Positions 55,361-63,852 of a stretch of 64,000 nt of DNA are shown here, in pieces. Below the pieces are notes generated by a model. It did no database searches. It was not told where the DNA came from and saw only the letters and a list, made by a program, of their open reading frames with translations. Position numbers and translations under genes: made by a program. Origin of the DNA: Ignavibacteriales bacterium (GTDB taxonomy: Bacteria > Bacteroidota > Ignavibacteria > Ignavibacteriales > Melioribacteraceae); contig JAPLFF010000008.1 of the NCBI GenBank assembly GCA_026390775.1, positions 4,361 through 68,360 of the forward strand. The letters are read 5' to 3'. Within the stretch, counting starts at the first letter, position 1. The number at the start of each line of letters is the position of its first letter.

Positions 55361-56095
55361 TTACCAGCTTCCGCTTGCTCCGCCGCCGCCAAAACCACCG
55401 CCACCCCCCGAAAATCCGCCAAAACCGCCGCCACCACCAGATCCCCATCCACCGCTACTACGACTGCCTCCCATTGAACCTAATATTATCCAAGGTAAAA
55501 TTCCACCACCTCCACCTTTCCCTCCTTTTCTAAAAATGGAAGAGATGATTATGAAAAGGATTATTACAAAGATGAAAGGAAATCCTGTACCGGTACCCTT
55601 TCCTCTTTTACCTCCATCTCCTTGATATTCACCGCGCGTTGCTAATGATATTGCATTTATTCCGGCGGCAATCCCCGAATAATAATCACCCTGCTTAAAA
55701 TAGGGACGGACTTCATTTCTAAGAATCGAGTTGGTAAGTGCATCCGGTAAAGTTCCTTCCAATCCGTAACCGACTTCAATTCTCATCTTGCGGTCATCCT
55801 TGGCAATAAAAAAAAGAACCCCATTATTATTTTTCTTTGAACCGATCTGATTTTTTGTTGCTGTTTGATATGTAAAATCTTCTAATGAAGCTCCATTAAG
55901 AGCAGAGATCATAAGAAATACAATTTGGTTGGAAGTTGAATCGTCAAATTTTTTAAGTGCTGTATTAAAAGTGTAGAGCTCGGAGCTTGATAATGTATTA
56001 GTAAAATCATTTGCATAATTTTTTAATACCGGAAACTCTATCTGAGCTTTCAGAAATAAAATAGGTAAGAATAAAAAGAAAATTATTTTTTTCAT
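55361..56095 (-). CDS. TPM-domain membrane protein (YgcG-type) with Gly-rich tail
   Basis: A 244-residue protein: signal peptide (KKIIFFLFLPILFLKA), TPM domain ('VLKNYANDFTNTLSS', 'QIVFLMISALNGASLEDF', 'MRIEVGYGLEGTLPDAL'), a single membrane helix ('FPFIFVIILFIIISSIF') and a Gly/Ser tail. It is typically paired with LemA, as here with about 40 bases between. Role unknown. Confidence 0.92.
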   Translation of the reverse strand: MKKIIFFLFLPILFLKAQIEFPVLKNYANDFTNTLSSSELYTFNTALKKFDDSTSNQIVFLMISALNGASLEDFTYQTATKNQIGSKKNNNGVLFFIAKDDRKMRIEVGYGLEGTLPDALTNSILRNEVRPYFKQGDYYSGIAAGINAISLATRGEYQGDGGKRGKGTGTGFPFIFVIILFIIISSIFRKGGKGGGGGILPWIILGSMGGSRSSGGWGSGGGGGFGGFSGGGGGFGGGGASGSW

Positions 56096-56136
56096 CAATT
56101 GTCCACTCTGCGTTCTAAACTCTTCACTTTATTTTC

Positions 56137-56742
56137 TTAAAACTGTACTTTTGGTGCTTGTTCTGAACCGACTGCTGCTTTGAAATATTCTTTTTCCTTA
56201 AAGCCGCCGAAGTTTGCAATTATTACACCGGGAAATTTCTTTATTGCAGTATTAAATTCAGCTGCAATCTGATTATATTTTTGTCTTTCTACAGTAATCC
56301 GATTTTCAGTACCTTCAAGTTGTTGCTGTAGAGTTTGAAAATTCTCACTCGCTTTCAGTTGGGGATAATTTTCGGATACAACTAATAATCGCGATAACGC
56401 ACTTCCCAAACCATCTTGAGCAGCTTGGAATTTTTGAATCATTGCAGGGTCGCTAAGCTGATCGGATGTGAGTTTAATCTGTCCAACTTTTGCACGGGCC
56501 TCTGTTACTGCTGTATAGGTTTCTTTTTCGAAGTTAGCAACACCTTTAACTGTTGCAACTAAATTTGGAACGAGATCGGCTCTTCTTTGATAAACATTTT
56601 CCACCTGGCCCCAGGCAGATTTTACGTTTTCATTCATTCCAACAAAACCATTGTATTTTCGTGTGACATAAGAAACCGTAAGAATAATAAAAACGACTAG
56701 CACACCAAGAATCCCCAAACCGATCTTAAGACCTTTGCTCAT
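56137..56742 (-). CDS. lemA: LemA-family protein
   Basis: A 201-residue LemA protein with an N-terminal membrane segment ('LGILGVLVVFIILTVSYVT') and the coiled domain 'VKSAWGQVENVYQRRADLVP', 'EARAKVGQIKLTSDQLSDP'. 'AGGAGGACAA' precedes the ATG. It is followed by the TPM protein in one operon. Confidence 0.95.
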   Translation of the reverse strand: MSKGLKIGLGILGVLVVFIILTVSYVTRKYNGFVGMNENVKSAWGQVENVYQRRADLVPNLVATVKGVANFEKETYTAVTEARAKVGQIKLTSDQLSDPAMIQKFQAAQDGLGSALSRLLVVSENYPQLKASENFQTLQQQLEGTENRITVERQKYNQIAAEFNTAIKKFPGVIIANFGGFKEKEYFKAAVGSEQAPKVQF

Positions 56743-56784
56743 TTGTCCTCCTTTTATCTTGAAACTTTTTTCTGAATACTTATT

Positions 56785-58146
56785 TTAATTAGTAAGACTT
56801 CTCATCGGAGCGGGAATTCTTCCACCTCTACCGACAAATCCTGCACAGCTTATTGTTCTTACTTCCATGATTGGTGCTTTACCCAAGAGTCCGCCGTAAT
56901 CAACAAAGTCTCCGATCTTCTTTCCGTAGGCGGGAATAATTCTTACCGCCGTTGTTTTATCATTAATTATTCCAATGGCGGCTTCATCAGCAATTATTCC
57001 TGCAATAGTTGTAGCAGAAGTATCGCCAGGCACTGCAATCATATCAAGTCCAACTGAACAAACAGCCGTCATAGCTTCTAATTTTTCCAGTGAAAGATTT
57101 CCTGCCTGAACTGCGCGGATCATTCCCATATCTTCACTAACCGGAATAAACGCACCGCTCATTCCACCGACAGAAGAACTTGCCATCAAGCCGGCTTTCT
57201 TAACCGAATCATTCAACATAGCGAGAGCAGCAGTTGTTCCGGGCGCACCAACATCTTCAATGCCCATCGCTTTCAAAATATCTGCTATACTGTCACCTTC
57301 AGCAGGTGTAGGCGCTAAAGAAATATCTACGATTCCAAATGGAATTCTATTTTTCTCTGCGACTTTTCTTCCGATCAATTCTCCAGCACGTGTGATTTTA
57401 AAAATAGTTTTTTTGATCACTTCCGAAAGCTGCTGCAGATCAACATTTCCAGCTTCACGGATAGCTTCCAATACAACTCCGGGACCGCTGATACCAACAT
57501 TCAAAACAATTTCCGGTTCACTTACACCGTGGAATGCACCGGCAACAAACGGATTATCTTCAACTGCATTTGCAAAAACCACAAGTTTGGCACAACCGAT
57601 CGAATCGTTATCTTTTGTTTTTTCCGCAGTTAGTTTTATTGCCTCCGCCATCATCATCACTGCGTCCATATTAATGCCGGCTTTGGTAGAACCTATATTA
57701 ACGCTTGAGCAGACTCTTTTTGTTTGTGAAAGTGCAAATGGAATTGATTTTATTAGTTCCAGTTCACCGTTGGTCATTCCTTTTTGAACAAGTGCTGTGA
57801 ATCCGGCAATATAGTCTATACCGATTTCTTCGGCAACTTTATCAAGAGTCTTTGCAATTTCAATAAATTCTTCTGCGTTACAAGCATCGAATGGAATTGA
57901 AATTGGTGTTACAGATATACGCTTATTTGCAATTGAAATTCCGTATTGTGATTCCACTTCTTTAGCAAGTTTTACATGCTGTTTTCCGTATCGAAGAATC
58001 TTATCATATATTTTTTGTTTAGTCACTTCAATATTTCTATCATGGCAATCTCTCAAACTAATTCCCATCGTTACAGTTCTAATATCGAAATGCTCGATCT
58101 CAGTCATTCGGATAGTTTCAAGTATTTCTCCAAACTCATAAGGCAT
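56785..58146 (-). CDS. UPF0210/PFL-like (DUF711) protein
   Basis: A 453-residue protein of the DUF711 family, related to pyruvate formate-lyase fold. Family marks: '[13 protein letters not shown]', '[18 protein letters not shown]', '[19 protein letters not shown]' and 'MRSLTN' at the end. ATG 58146 is used; a TTG three codons upstream is possible. Its usual partner, an ACT protein, precedes it by about 100 bases. Function unknown. Confidence 0.9.
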   Translation of the reverse strand: MPYEFGEILETIRMTEIEHFDIRTVTMGISLRDCHDRNIEVTKQKIYDKILRYGKQHVKLAKEVESQYGISIANKRISVTPISIPFDACNAEEFIEIAKTLDKVAEEIGIDYIAGFTALVQKGMTNGELELIKSIPFALSQTKRVCSSVNIGSTKAGINMDAVMMMAEAIKLTAEKTKDNDSIGCAKLVVFANAVEDNPFVAGAFHGVSEPEIVLNVGISGPGVVLEAIREAGNVDLQQLSEVIKKTIFKITRAGELIGRKVAEKNRIPFGIVDISLAPTPAEGDSIADILKAMGIEDVGAPGTTAALAMLNDSVKKAGLMASSSVGGMSGAFIPVSEDMGMIRAVQAGNLSLEKLEAMTAVCSVGLDMIAVPGDTSATTIAGIIADEAAIGIINDKTTAVRIIPAYGKKIGDFVDYGGLLGKAPIMEVRTISCAGFVGRGGRIPAPMRSLTN

Positions 58147-58244
58147 GATTTGCAAATCCTATTTGTAATCGTGAAATTTAAGACGTGAAAAGTGAAACGT
58201 TAAAAGATTTATTCGTTTGACGTTTGACATTTCACTTTTGATAA

Positions 58245-58670
58245 TCATATTCTGTGCATAAAACGGAAAACATCCTCGTGCTGCAAATAAATTTTTATTT
58301 TCAGCAATTCAGCAATTTTATTCATCTCTTCTTGAATTTCTTTTAAATCTTTTTGCGAAGTGGAAATATCAATTACCATAATCATTGTAAAAAAATCGCC
58401 GAGAATTTTTTGACTAAGATCTTGAATATCACAATTTGCATCACCAAGTGCTTTAGTTACACCCGCCACTATGCCGGGATGATTCAAACCAAATGATGTT
58501 AAAATTACACGACCTGATGAGACATCACTTTTATCAAATTTGTAATCGCCGCCCATTGATTCAACTCGTCTACGTACCAATTCTTTTACTGCTTCCGGAG
58601 TAGCTTTATCTCCTAATTCACTAATTGCTTCAAATGTAATTTTTCTTACTTCTTCTTCTGAAAACTTCAC
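58245..58670 (-). CDS. ACT-domain protein (UPF0237 type) with N-terminal extension, GTG start
   Basis: A 141-residue protein: ACT domain in the C-terminal 90 residues ('ILTSFGLNHPGIVAGVTKAL', 'CDIQDLSQKILGDFFTMIM') and an extra N-terminal 50 residues ('ITFEAISELGDKATPEAVKE'). The GTG start overlaps the TPR protein stop by four bases (GTGA). It probably senses an amino acid and works with the UPF0210 protein. Confidence 0.88.
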   Translation of the reverse strand: MKFSEEEVRKITFEAISELGDKATPEAVKELVRRRVESMGGDYKFDKSDVSSGRVILTSFGLNHPGIVAGVTKALGDANCDIQDLSQKILGDFFTMIMVIDISTSQKDLKEIQEEMNKIAELLKIKIYLQHEDVFRFMHRI

Positions 58671-59503
58671 GGTTTGACACCCTTATATTCGTTCTGAAGA
58701 TAACGCAAAGATTTATTTGAGATTTCTAAATTTTTCTCGAGTGCAAATTCTTCCGCGTTTTGAATGGCTCCTCTATAGAAACGAAGCCAAACTAATTCTG
58801 CTACTACAACTCCGTCAAACACTCGATCTTCTATGAATGAACTGACCGTCCAATACCCGGAAAGTAAATTCCAACCTAATGACATTAATCCGGATAAGAA
58901 TTTGCCGCTATAAATTGCTCCCGCACCAGGCAAAATATATGAAATTACCTTTGCAAATGTTACAGAAACTTTAGCTTTGTCCGTTCGCTCAGCAAGTATT
59001 TTTAATTCATGGTTGGAATTAATTTTAGCAAAAGATTTGGCGGCAGCTTCCCAATTATCCGCAAAGATATAAGTCCATCCTCTCCAATAATTGATTTGAT
59101 CGCTCTTTTCACTAAATCGTTGATCTTTTTCAAGTTCATCACAAAGTTGCAGCGCTCGGTCGGTTGTTCTTCTTAAAATATTCGTTCGGATAATTTGTGT
59201 TTTTGAATCGCAATATTCATCATCGTTACGAGCACTGAGCTCTGCAAAAGAAAAATATTTTATCTCTTCATCATATTTAGCCCCGGCTTTGTAACATTCT
59301 CCAATTTTATAATTTGATTCGTAATTGAATGTTTTAGTTGAATCGAAAAATTGAAGACGTTTATACTCAGTAATTGCATCGTAGTATTGTTTGCTGTTAA
59401 ATAGATTATTAGCATAATCAAACTGAATTGACAAATGATCTTGTGCTTTTACTGTAAATAAAAATGTTGATAGAAAGAATATTATTGTAACCCGGATTTT
59501 CAT
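58667..59503 (-). CDS. Exported TPR protein with PGAG membrane motif (2)
   Basis: A 278-residue protein: signal peptide, about four TPR-like helices ('YANNLFNSKQYYDAITEYK', 'NYKIGECYKAGAKYDEEIK', 'YWRGWTYIFADNWEAAAK'). A membrane part at 180-240 follows with 'ISYILPGAGAIYSGKFLSG' (PGAG at 192-195), 'LMSLGWNLLSGYWTVSSFI' and 'FDGVVVAELVWLRFY'. The ATG at 59503 lies one base after the upstream stop. Same motif as the neighbour at 59505. The second half resembles DUF5683/TM2-like 'PGxGqIYnG' membrane domains. Role unknown. Confidence 0.8.
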   Translation of the reverse strand: MKIRVTIIFFLSTFLFTVKAQDHLSIQFDYANNLFNSKQYYDAITEYKRLQFFDSTKTFNYESNYKIGECYKAGAKYDEEIKYFSFAELSARNDDEYCDSKTQIIRTNILRRTTDRALQLCDELEKDQRFSEKSDQINYWRGWTYIFADNWEAAAKSFAKINSNHELKILAERTDKAKVSVTFAKVISYILPGAGAIYSGKFLSGLMSLGWNLLSGYWTVSSFIEDRVFDGVVVAELVWLRFYRGAIQNAEEFALEKNLEISNKSLRYLQNEYKGVKP

Positions 59504-59504
59504 A

Positions 59505-60389
59505 TTAGTAATCAACCTTGGGTAAAAAATAATTTCTTTGTTCGAAAAATAGTTTTACTTCCTTATCAAAATTGAATTGAATTCTTGCATTATAAATTTG
59601 CGCCGATGCAGCTGAGCCGTAAATATTCCCGGCATAGAAAAAAGCTGCCAGTCCGCTAAACAACCATCCTCTGAATTGATGATCAGCATTGAAATTTGCA
59701 ACTGCCAGATATGTTGTTAATGCAGTTACAATTAATGAAGTTACCCCATCACCAACTTCTCCGGTATATATTTTACCGGCTCCGGGTATTAACGCAGACA
59801 AAATTACAGCGGTTGTAGGGCTTTTGTGCTGTGGATATTTCTTCTGTTGATAAAAATTTATCAGTTGAGACTGAACCGAGTCGGGAAAATTTTTTAATAC
59901 AACATTTTCATCCGGCAGAATTGAAGTATCAAGAAAGTATGATGTGTATTTTAATCGCTCAATATCTTTTCCGTACTGTGAAGAATTAAAATTCTTTTCT
60001 TCCGCAAGCTCACGAAATAATTTATAATCCTTCTGAAAAAAGATAGTTTCATAAAATAACAATCGGGCTTCTTCAGATAATTGCGAACCGAAAAATAATC
60101 CCTTAAAATTATCTGCCGCTTCAGTATAACGTCCAATTTTAAAATAGCTATTGGCTAATCTGAATACTATTGTATCATTGTATACACTCTTCAAATAAAC
60201 TTTGAATTCATCTGCAGCTCGTAAATAATCTTTATCCTTATAAAGATAGTTTCCAAATTGCAGTCTATTGTGTGGAGAGAAAAAATTTCGATTGTTAGCT
60301 GACAATTGACAGTTGTGAGTAGTTAGTGGGACAATAAATAATAATACTGTAATTAAAAAACGATAGGCAATTTTAGTTCTCAATATCAC
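59505..60389 (-). CDS. Exported TPR protein with PGAG membrane motif (1), GTG start
   Basis: A 294-residue protein starting at GTG 60389, inside the YidD-like gene end (17-base overlap). A signal peptide (YRFLITVLLFIVPLT) is followed by TPR-like helices ('LYKDKDYLRAADEFKVYL', 'RLANSYFKIGRYTEAADNF') and a membrane part with 'ILSALIPGAGKIYTGEVGDG' (PGAG 202-205), 'TTYLAVANFNADHQFRGWLF'. The signal-peptide end, 'THNCQLSANN', is encoded by a dispersed repeat (60295-60327). Confidence 0.78.
   Translation of the reverse strand: MILRTKIAYRFLITVLLFIVPLTTHNCQLSANNRNFFSPHNRLQFGNYLYKDKDYLRAADEFKVYLKSVYNDTIVFRLANSYFKIGRYTEAADNFKGLFFGSQLSEEARLLFYETIFFQKDYKLFRELAEEKNFNSSQYGKDIERLKYTSYFLDTSILPDENVVLKNFPDSVQSQLINFYQQKKYPQHKSPTTAVILSALIPGAGKIYTGEVGDGVTSLIVTALTTYLAVANFNADHQFRGWLFSGLAAFFYAGNIYGSAASAQIYNARIQFNFDKEVKLFFEQRNYFLPKVDY
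60295..60327. repeat. Dispersed repeat in the signal-peptide region of the TPR gene
   Basis: 'GTTAGCTGACAATTGACAG' followed by 'TTGTGAGTAGTTAG' is related to the intergenic unit at 19813. It encodes 'TTHNCQLSAN'. Confidence 0.45.
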
Positions 60390-60846
60390 GGCCAGAATAG
60401 AATTTTATTTTTTTAGAATAAAGTGTATAGTTATAAGCAGGGTCAAAAAATTTATTAGATGAAAGCAACAGGTAATGATTCATTCCTTTAAAAAAATTTA
60501 AGTCCCGTGTAAAACGGTCTGCGAACATCAACGTTCCTTTAAAAATACTTGTTTCTTTAACTGACTGAAGAAAAAATGCTGAGCACGATGGTTCGAAAGG
60601 ACAATTATCGCCATCCAAATCAGATATAAAAAAGTAATATGTGTCTCGCATAACCGAAAGCAATGTCATTCCCAAACTAGATTTATCAACTGTATAATCA
60701 TGATGATGAGTGGCAAGAAGTTCGTAAAAAGTTTCTTTACCTTCCCACTTTACCCAATCAGTTTGTGCATTAAGATTATATGTAGAACTGAATAAGAATA
60801 AATAAATACAAATGCTTAATGCTTTTCCAACTTTGAATCTTTTCAC
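60373..60846 (-). CDS. Exported YidD-like protein (GTG start)
   Basis: A 157-residue protein: signal peptide (ALSICIYLFLFSSTYNLNA), a short unique part and a YidD-like core at about 69-117 ('YYFFISDLDGDNCPFEPSCS' with C82 and C88, then 'KGTLMFADRFTRDLNF'). YidD proteins are normally 70-85 residues, cytoplasmic face, beside yidC and rnpA; this one is exported and larger, in another context. GTG 60846 follows AGGA five bases upstream. It is first in the cassette. Confidence 0.82.
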   Translation of the reverse strand: MKRFKVGKALSICIYLFLFSSTYNLNAQTDWVKWEGKETFYELLATHHHDYTVDKSSLGMTLLSVMRDTYYFFISDLDGDNCPFEPSCSAFFLQSVKETSIFKGTLMFADRFTRDLNFFKGMNHYLLLSSNKFFDPAYNYTLYSKKIKFYSGRDIEN

Positions 60847-60864
60847 ATTATTCCTAAAAAATAA

Positions 60865-60884
60865 TCACTCAGGCACTTAGGCAC
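60865..60884. repeat. 'ACTCAGGCACTTAGGCACC' repeat, copy 2
   Basis: Two units 'CACTCAGG' and 'CACTTAGG' in tandem between the ACAD gene end and the YidD-like gene start. Shares units with 52518 and 62119. Confidence 0.55.
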
Positions 60885-60890
60885 CAATGA

Positions 60891-62033
60891 TCAATCTTTC
60901 AACAATTCTCTCGCAATTATAATTCTCTGAATCTCCGAAGTACCTTCGTAAATTTCCGTGATCTTCGCATCGCGTAAATATCTTTCAACTAAATATTCTC
61001 TAACGTAACCATAACCACCGTGGATTTGAATTGCTTCAAGTGCACATTCCACTGCAATTTTTGAGGAATACAATTTAGCCATTGCCGATTCTTTAACATA
61101 TTTCTTATCGGCATCTTTTAATGCTGCAGCTTGAAGAGTTAAAAGTTTTGCCGCTTCAACTTTCGTTGACATATCTGCAAGCTTAAATTGAATTGCCTGA
61201 TGGTTAGAAATTTCAGTTCCAAAAGCTTTGCGGGTTTTTGCATATTTAGTAGCGGCATCAAGACATCCTTCAGCAATTCCAACAGCTTGGGATGCAATTC
61301 CAATTCTTCCGCCGTTCAAAGTATTCATTGCAAAGTTAAATCCTTTGCCGACTTCCCAAATAATATTTTCTTCCGGAACTTTGCAGTTTTCAAAAGTTAA
61401 CGAACAAGTATCGCTGCTTCTAATACCAAGTTTATCTTCTTTAACTCCGTGCCCAAAACCCGGCGTTCCTTTTTCTACCAGAAATGTTGTAATTCCGTGA
61501 TGAGCTTTTTCTTTATCTGTTTGAGTAACAACTAAATAATAATCAGCGGAAGATCCATTGGTAATCCAATTCTTCATTCCGTTAATAACCCAATGATTAC
61601 CTTCCTTATGTGCATATGTGTTTTGCTTAGTTGCATCACTTCCGGCTTCAGGTTCTGATAATGCAAATGCCCCAAGTTTTTCTCCGCGTGCAAGTGGTTT
61701 TAAATATTTTTCTTTTATAAGATCGCTTCCCCACTTTTCCAATCCGTAACAAACTAATGAATTGTTTACGGACATTATTACTCCCAGACTTGCATCAACT
61801 TTTGAAATCTCAATCATTGCTAAAACATAACTAACGGTATCAAGTCCGGCACCATCATATTTTAGATCTACCATCATTCCCATAAATCCAAGTTCGCCAA
61901 GTTTCTTTACCAATTCAGCAGGGAATTTAGATTCTTTATCCCGCTCAACTGAAGTTGGAGCTATTTCAGATTCTGCAAACTCTCGAGCTGTCTGCTGGAT
62001 CATCAATTGTTCTTCTGTGAATTCGAAGTTCAT
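60891..62033 (-). CDS. Acyl-CoA dehydrogenase
   Basis: A 380-residue FAD enzyme. Signatures: 'FALSEPEAGSDATKQ', 'ITNGSSADYYLVVTQT', 'GRIGIASQAVGIAEG' and the catalytic Glu in 'EIYEGTSEIQRIIIAREL'. Shape is short/medium-chain (butyryl-CoA type), and the gene stands alone. A Shine-Dalgarno 'GAGGAAAGG' lies before the ATG. No etfAB gene is in the window. Confidence 0.94.
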   Translation of the reverse strand: MNFEFTEEQLMIQQTAREFAESEIAPTSVERDKESKFPAELVKKLGELGFMGMMVDLKYDGAGLDTVSYVLAMIEISKVDASLGVIMSVNNSLVCYGLEKWGSDLIKEKYLKPLARGEKLGAFALSEPEAGSDATKQNTYAHKEGNHWVINGMKNWITNGSSADYYLVVTQTDKEKAHHGITTFLVEKGTPGFGHGVKEDKLGIRSSDTCSLTFENCKVPEENIIWEVGKGFNFAMNTLNGGRIGIASQAVGIAEGCLDAATKYAKTRKAFGTEISNHQAIQFKLADMSTKVEAAKLLTLQAAALKDADKKYVKESAMAKLYSSKIAVECALEAIQIHGGYGYVREYLVERYLRDAKITEIYEGTSEIQRIIIARELLKD

Positions 62034-62118
62034 CCTTTCCTCTTATTAATCTAATTTTTATTAGTTGTTTACATTTTAAAACTACTGAAAGGATTTCAAA
62101 TATCAAATCCTCATTCTA

Positions 62119-62154
62119 ATACTAAGGCACTAAGGAACTGAGGCACTCAGTAAC
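62119..62154. repeat. 'ACTAAGGCACTAAGGAACTGAGGC' repeat, copy 3
   Basis: Several 'ACT(A/G)AGG' units in a row upstream of rlmN, like those at 52518 and 60865. Confidence 0.6.
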
Positions 62155-62198
62155 TTCTATCTTTGTCACTTTCCATCTTGATCTCTATATTTGTTTCA

Positions 62199-63263
62199 AT
62201 GAATATCAATAACAAGAAAATACAACTTAAAGGACTAACACTTCCGGAACTTGAAGAGTATTTCGTTTCAATCGGCGAACCAAAGTTCAGAGGCAAACAA
62301 GTCTTTAATTGGATGTATAATCATCTTGCTACTGATTTTTCCGAAATGGGGAATATTTCAAAAGAGCTTAGACAAAAACTTACTGCAACCTGCAAACTGC
62401 AAACTCTAAACTTAGTAACTACTCAAAATTCACCATCAACCGGAACAAAAAAATATTTGTTTGCAACACATGATGAACGGAAGATCGAATCGGTCGTAAT
62501 TCCAGAAAAAGAAAGAAATACACTTTGTATCTCCACTCAAGTCGGCTGCCCGCTTGATTGTAAATTTTGCGCAACAGGACTAATGGGTTATAAAAGAAAC
62601 CTTTCTGTTGGCGAAGTTGTGGATCAATATCTTCTAACAGCTAAAGAACATGGTAAAAAAAATATTACCAATATCGTTTATATGGGGATGGGTGAACCTC
62701 TTCTTAATTACGAAACAACATTAAAGTCGGTAGAAATTTTTACACACGAGCTTACAAAAGGATTGAGCAGATTGCGCATTACGATTTCGACTGCTGGCAT
62801 AGCACCAAGAATAAAAGATCTTGCCGATCGCAGTGTTCGTGTTAAACTTGCTCTCTCACTTCATTCCGGATTTGAAGATATTAGAAGTATGATAATGCCC
62901 ATAAATAAAAAATATTCTCTCAAAGAAAATCTTGAAGCTCTAAAATATTATGCAAAGAAAACAAAAACACGAATCACTTTTGAATACACAATGCTGAAAG
63001 ATATCAACGACCGTTACGAAGATATAAAAGCGCTTACTAAAATTTGCAGTTCTATTCCGTCAAAAATTAATATCATTCCTTTCAACAGTATAAAACATAT
63101 GGCCCCGGAAGGTATTTCTTCCAAACTTGAACCCACACCGTCAATAGAGATACATCAATTTGCAGATAGCCTCCGCAATAACAATATCACAGTTATGATC
63201 CGCGAAACACAGGGCGATGATATAGCGGCGGCATGCGGACAGTTGGCAGTTAAAATAAATTAG
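62199..63263 (+). CDS. rlmN: 23S rRNA/tRNA adenine-C2 methyltransferase RlmN
   Basis: A 354-residue radical-SAM enzyme methylating A2503 of 23S rRNA and A37 of some tRNAs. Cluster motif C117-x3-C121-x2-C124 in 'CPLDCKFCATG', 'YMGMGEPLLNY' and the methyl-carrying Cys346 near the end ('AACGQLAVK'). ATG 62199 is preferred over an earlier TTG. The variable linker 'TATCKLQTLNLV' is written by a dispersed repeat (62382-62413). The last 14 bases overlap the convergent MobA-like gene. Confidence 0.95.
   Translation: MNINNKKIQLKGLTLPELEEYFVSIGEPKFRGKQVFNWMYNHLATDFSEMGNISKELRQKLTATCKLQTLNLVTTQNSPSTGTKKYLFATHDERKIESVVIPEKERNTLCISTQVGCPLDCKFCATGLMGYKRNLSVGEVVDQYLLTAKEHGKKNITNIVYMGMGEPLLNYETTLKSVEIFTHELTKGLSRLRITISTAGIAPRIKDLADRSVRVKLALSLHSGFEDIRSMIMPINKKYSLKENLEALKYYAKKTKTRITFEYTMLKDINDRYEDIKALTKICSSIPSKINIIPFNSIKHMAPEGISSKLEPTPSIEIHQFADSLRNNNITVMIRETQGDDIAAACGQLAVKIN
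62382..62413. repeat. 'CTGCAAACTGCAAACT' repeat inside rlmN
   Basis: 'ACTGCAACCTGCAAACTGC' then 'AAACTCTAAACTT' encodes 'TATCKLQTLNL'. Almost the same unit occurs in the next gene at 63649. Confidence 0.6.
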
Positions 63264-63852
63264 GGAGGAAAAAATTTTGCATATCTTCGGGTGTATCAAA
63301 ATCTTTTAAAATTTGGGAGTAACCACACTCCCATTTTTTTGTCTTCGTATTTCCATCGTCTCTAATCAATCGAAGTGAAGAAGAAGAATCTGCTGTTAAA
63401 ATTTTTTCGAATATATTTTTCTTAAATAAAACCGGATGACCTTCTTTTCCGTTATAACATGGCTGTATCCAATCATAATTATCATCGATTTTGGAAATTA
63501 GTTCACAATAAAATTTTTCTTCATGAAACGGCTGATCTACAAAATGATATATGATCCAATCCGAATCTTTTAATTTCGCCAGTCCGGCTTGAAGTGAAGT
63601 GAGCATACCACACTCATAGTCAGGATTGAAAACACATTCAACTCTATCTGCAAACTGCAAACTGCAAACTGATTTGACTTCATCGCTCTTGAATCCCGTC
63701 ACAACAACAACTCTTTCGCAAACTGTTAAAAGTTTTTCAACTATTGTTACAACAAATGATTTATCCTTGTAAAGCATTAACGGTTTGAATTGTCCCATTC
63801 TTCCGGATAATCCGGCTGAGATTAGCAACCCGTTTATGATCGGCTTACTCAT
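63250..63852 (-). CDS. MobA-like NTP transferase (molybdenum cofactor cytidylyltransferase type)
   Basis: A 200-residue nucleotidyltransferase. N-terminal signature 'LLISAGLSGRMGQFKPLMLY', then 'GMLTSLQAGL' and 'HFVDQPFHEEKFY' for metal binding, and 'EGHPVLFKK'. This fits CTP:molybdopterin cytidylyltransferase or a related sugar-1-P transferase. It overlaps thrC by four bases (ATGA) at its start and rlmN by 14 bases at its end. The segment 'SVCSLQFADRVE' is encoded by a repeat. Confidence 0.88.
   Translation of the reverse strand: MSKPIINGLLISAGLSGRMGQFKPLMLYKDKSFVVTIVEKLLTVCERVVVVTGFKSDEVKSVCSLQFADRVECVFNPDYECGMLTSLQAGLAKLKDSDWIIYHFVDQPFHEEKFYCELISKIDDNYDWIQPCYNGKEGHPVLFKKNIFEKILTADSSSSLRLIRDDGNTKTKKWECGYSQILKDFDTPEDMQNFFLPNLF
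63649..63672. repeat. 'CTGCAAACTGCAAACTG' repeat inside the MobA-like gene
   Basis: Three tandem 7-base units (TGCAAAC) encode 'VCSLQFADR' on the minus strand. The same unit lies in rlmN (62382). Confidence 0.65.

Noticed and set aside
57260-57787. 175-codon plus-strand frame opposite the UPF0210 gene
   Set aside because: Antisense shadow of a recognised family; no ribosome-binding site or protein signature.
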